From the NCBI RefSeq assembly GCF_000022525.1, contig NC_013009.1:744001-808000 (forward strand): a stretch of DNA of 64,000 nt, written 5' to 3'. The position numbers were made by a program, and so were the translations under genes. This document shows, in pieces, positions 63,882-64,000 of this stretch. The first letter of the stretch is position 1; every line of letters starts with the position of its first letter. The notes under the pieces were generated by a model. The model was not told where the DNA came from, ran no database searches, and saw only the letters and a program-made list of their open reading frames with translations. This stretch comes from Neorickettsia risticii str. Illinois. Lineage in GTDB: Bacteria > Pseudomonadota > Alphaproteobacteria > Rickettsiales > Anaplasmataceae.

Positions 63882-64000
63882 ATGTTTGATGATGGCATTA
63901 CTTTGTTCCAGGTAATAGCGCTGCTTTCGACCGCTGTTTTAGTGGTAGCGTTGTTCTTGAAGTTAAATATAAGTCCAATTTTGGGCTACTTTGTCGCTGG
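63882..64000 (+). CDS. Kef/CPA2-type cation:proton antiporter, N-terminal fragment
   Basis: Only the first 39 codons are in the window, from the ATG at 63882. A long hydrophobic segment (VIALLSTAVLVVALFLKL) leads into NISPILGYFVA, which is the typical start of Kef-type and other CPA2 potassium or sodium/proton antiporters. The rest lies beyond the right edge. Confidence 0.6.
   Translation, partial: MFDDGITLFQVIALLSTAVLVVALFLKLNISPILGYFVA

Noticed and set aside
1-64000. Search for CRISPR arrays, transposases, phage genes and rRNA
   Set aside because: No regularly spaced direct repeats, transposase motifs, terminal inverted repeats, phage structural genes or rRNA-like sequence were seen.

Overview
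The window looks like chromosome from an obligate intracellular alphaproteobacterium of the family Anaplasmataceae, most likely Neorickettsia (N. sennetsu / N. risticii type). I infer this from gene content: three tandem NSP-type surface beta-barrel genes, a virB3-virB4-(virB6)x4 type IV secretion cluster, a fused TRAP permease, CcmE, heme A synthase, Fe-SOD and scattered single housekeeping genes. No database search was run and the species is not resolved. No rRNA, CRISPR array, insertion sequence or prophage was seen. Both edges cut genes: a biotin-carboxylase subunit on the left and a Kef-type antiporter on the right.

Layout. 1-4.6 kb: pccA-like and prs (minus), an Nfu scaffold, a membrane J-protein, nuoI-folD, and tRNA-Ser(UGA). 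4.8-7.9 kb: an accessory island with a 605-residue disordered, repeat-containing protein bearing four basic nuclear-localisation-like clusters, facing a secreted purple-acid-phosphatase-like enzyme. 8.4-16.2 kb: tRNA-Gly fused closely to hemA, rpsU, ccmE, RNase J, miaB, a small 59-codon ORF, tRNA-Ser(GCU) and photolyase. 16.3-21.9 kb: a probable minus-strand operon sodB, TRAP permease, cvpA, rplM, rpsI and a 240-residue unknown. 22-33 kb: tsaB, brnQ, an MFS carrier, MscS, tRNA-Asp, a class II aldolase, argD, a cyclophilin, purC, ribE, lgt and ctaA. 33.1-33.9 kb: rpmH-rnpA-yidD. 33.9-48.5 kb: the T4SS cluster, read on the minus strand as virB3, virB4, virB6-1, -2, -3, -4, with tightly spaced or overlapping genes. 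48.8-54 kb: an Atm1-type ABC exporter, a patatin-like phospholipase, an unknown membrane protein and an alpha/beta hydrolase. 54.1-57.3 kb: nsp1-nsp2-nsp3. 57.3-64 kb: secG-pyrG, tRNA-Ala, a 667-residue protein with a CKSGKDRTG phosphatase loop, nusB-maf, infA, a thioredoxin-like protein and the partial antiporter.

How it may fit together. The VirB genes encode the energising ATPase and inner-membrane channel components of a P-type (VirB/D4) T4SS. Three of the four VirB6 paralogues carry lipobox-like N-termini and large non-membrane domains. VirB6-3 ends in a duplicated tail with EPIYA-like tyrosine motifs, and VirB6-4 in a duplicated 40-residue unit. The same window holds several plausible host-acting proteins: the SopB/INPP4-like CX5R phosphatase, the NLS-rich disordered protein, the patatin and the secreted phosphatase. 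Calling them effectors is inference from motifs and context. The phosphatase and the VirB6 tails are the most interesting signals.
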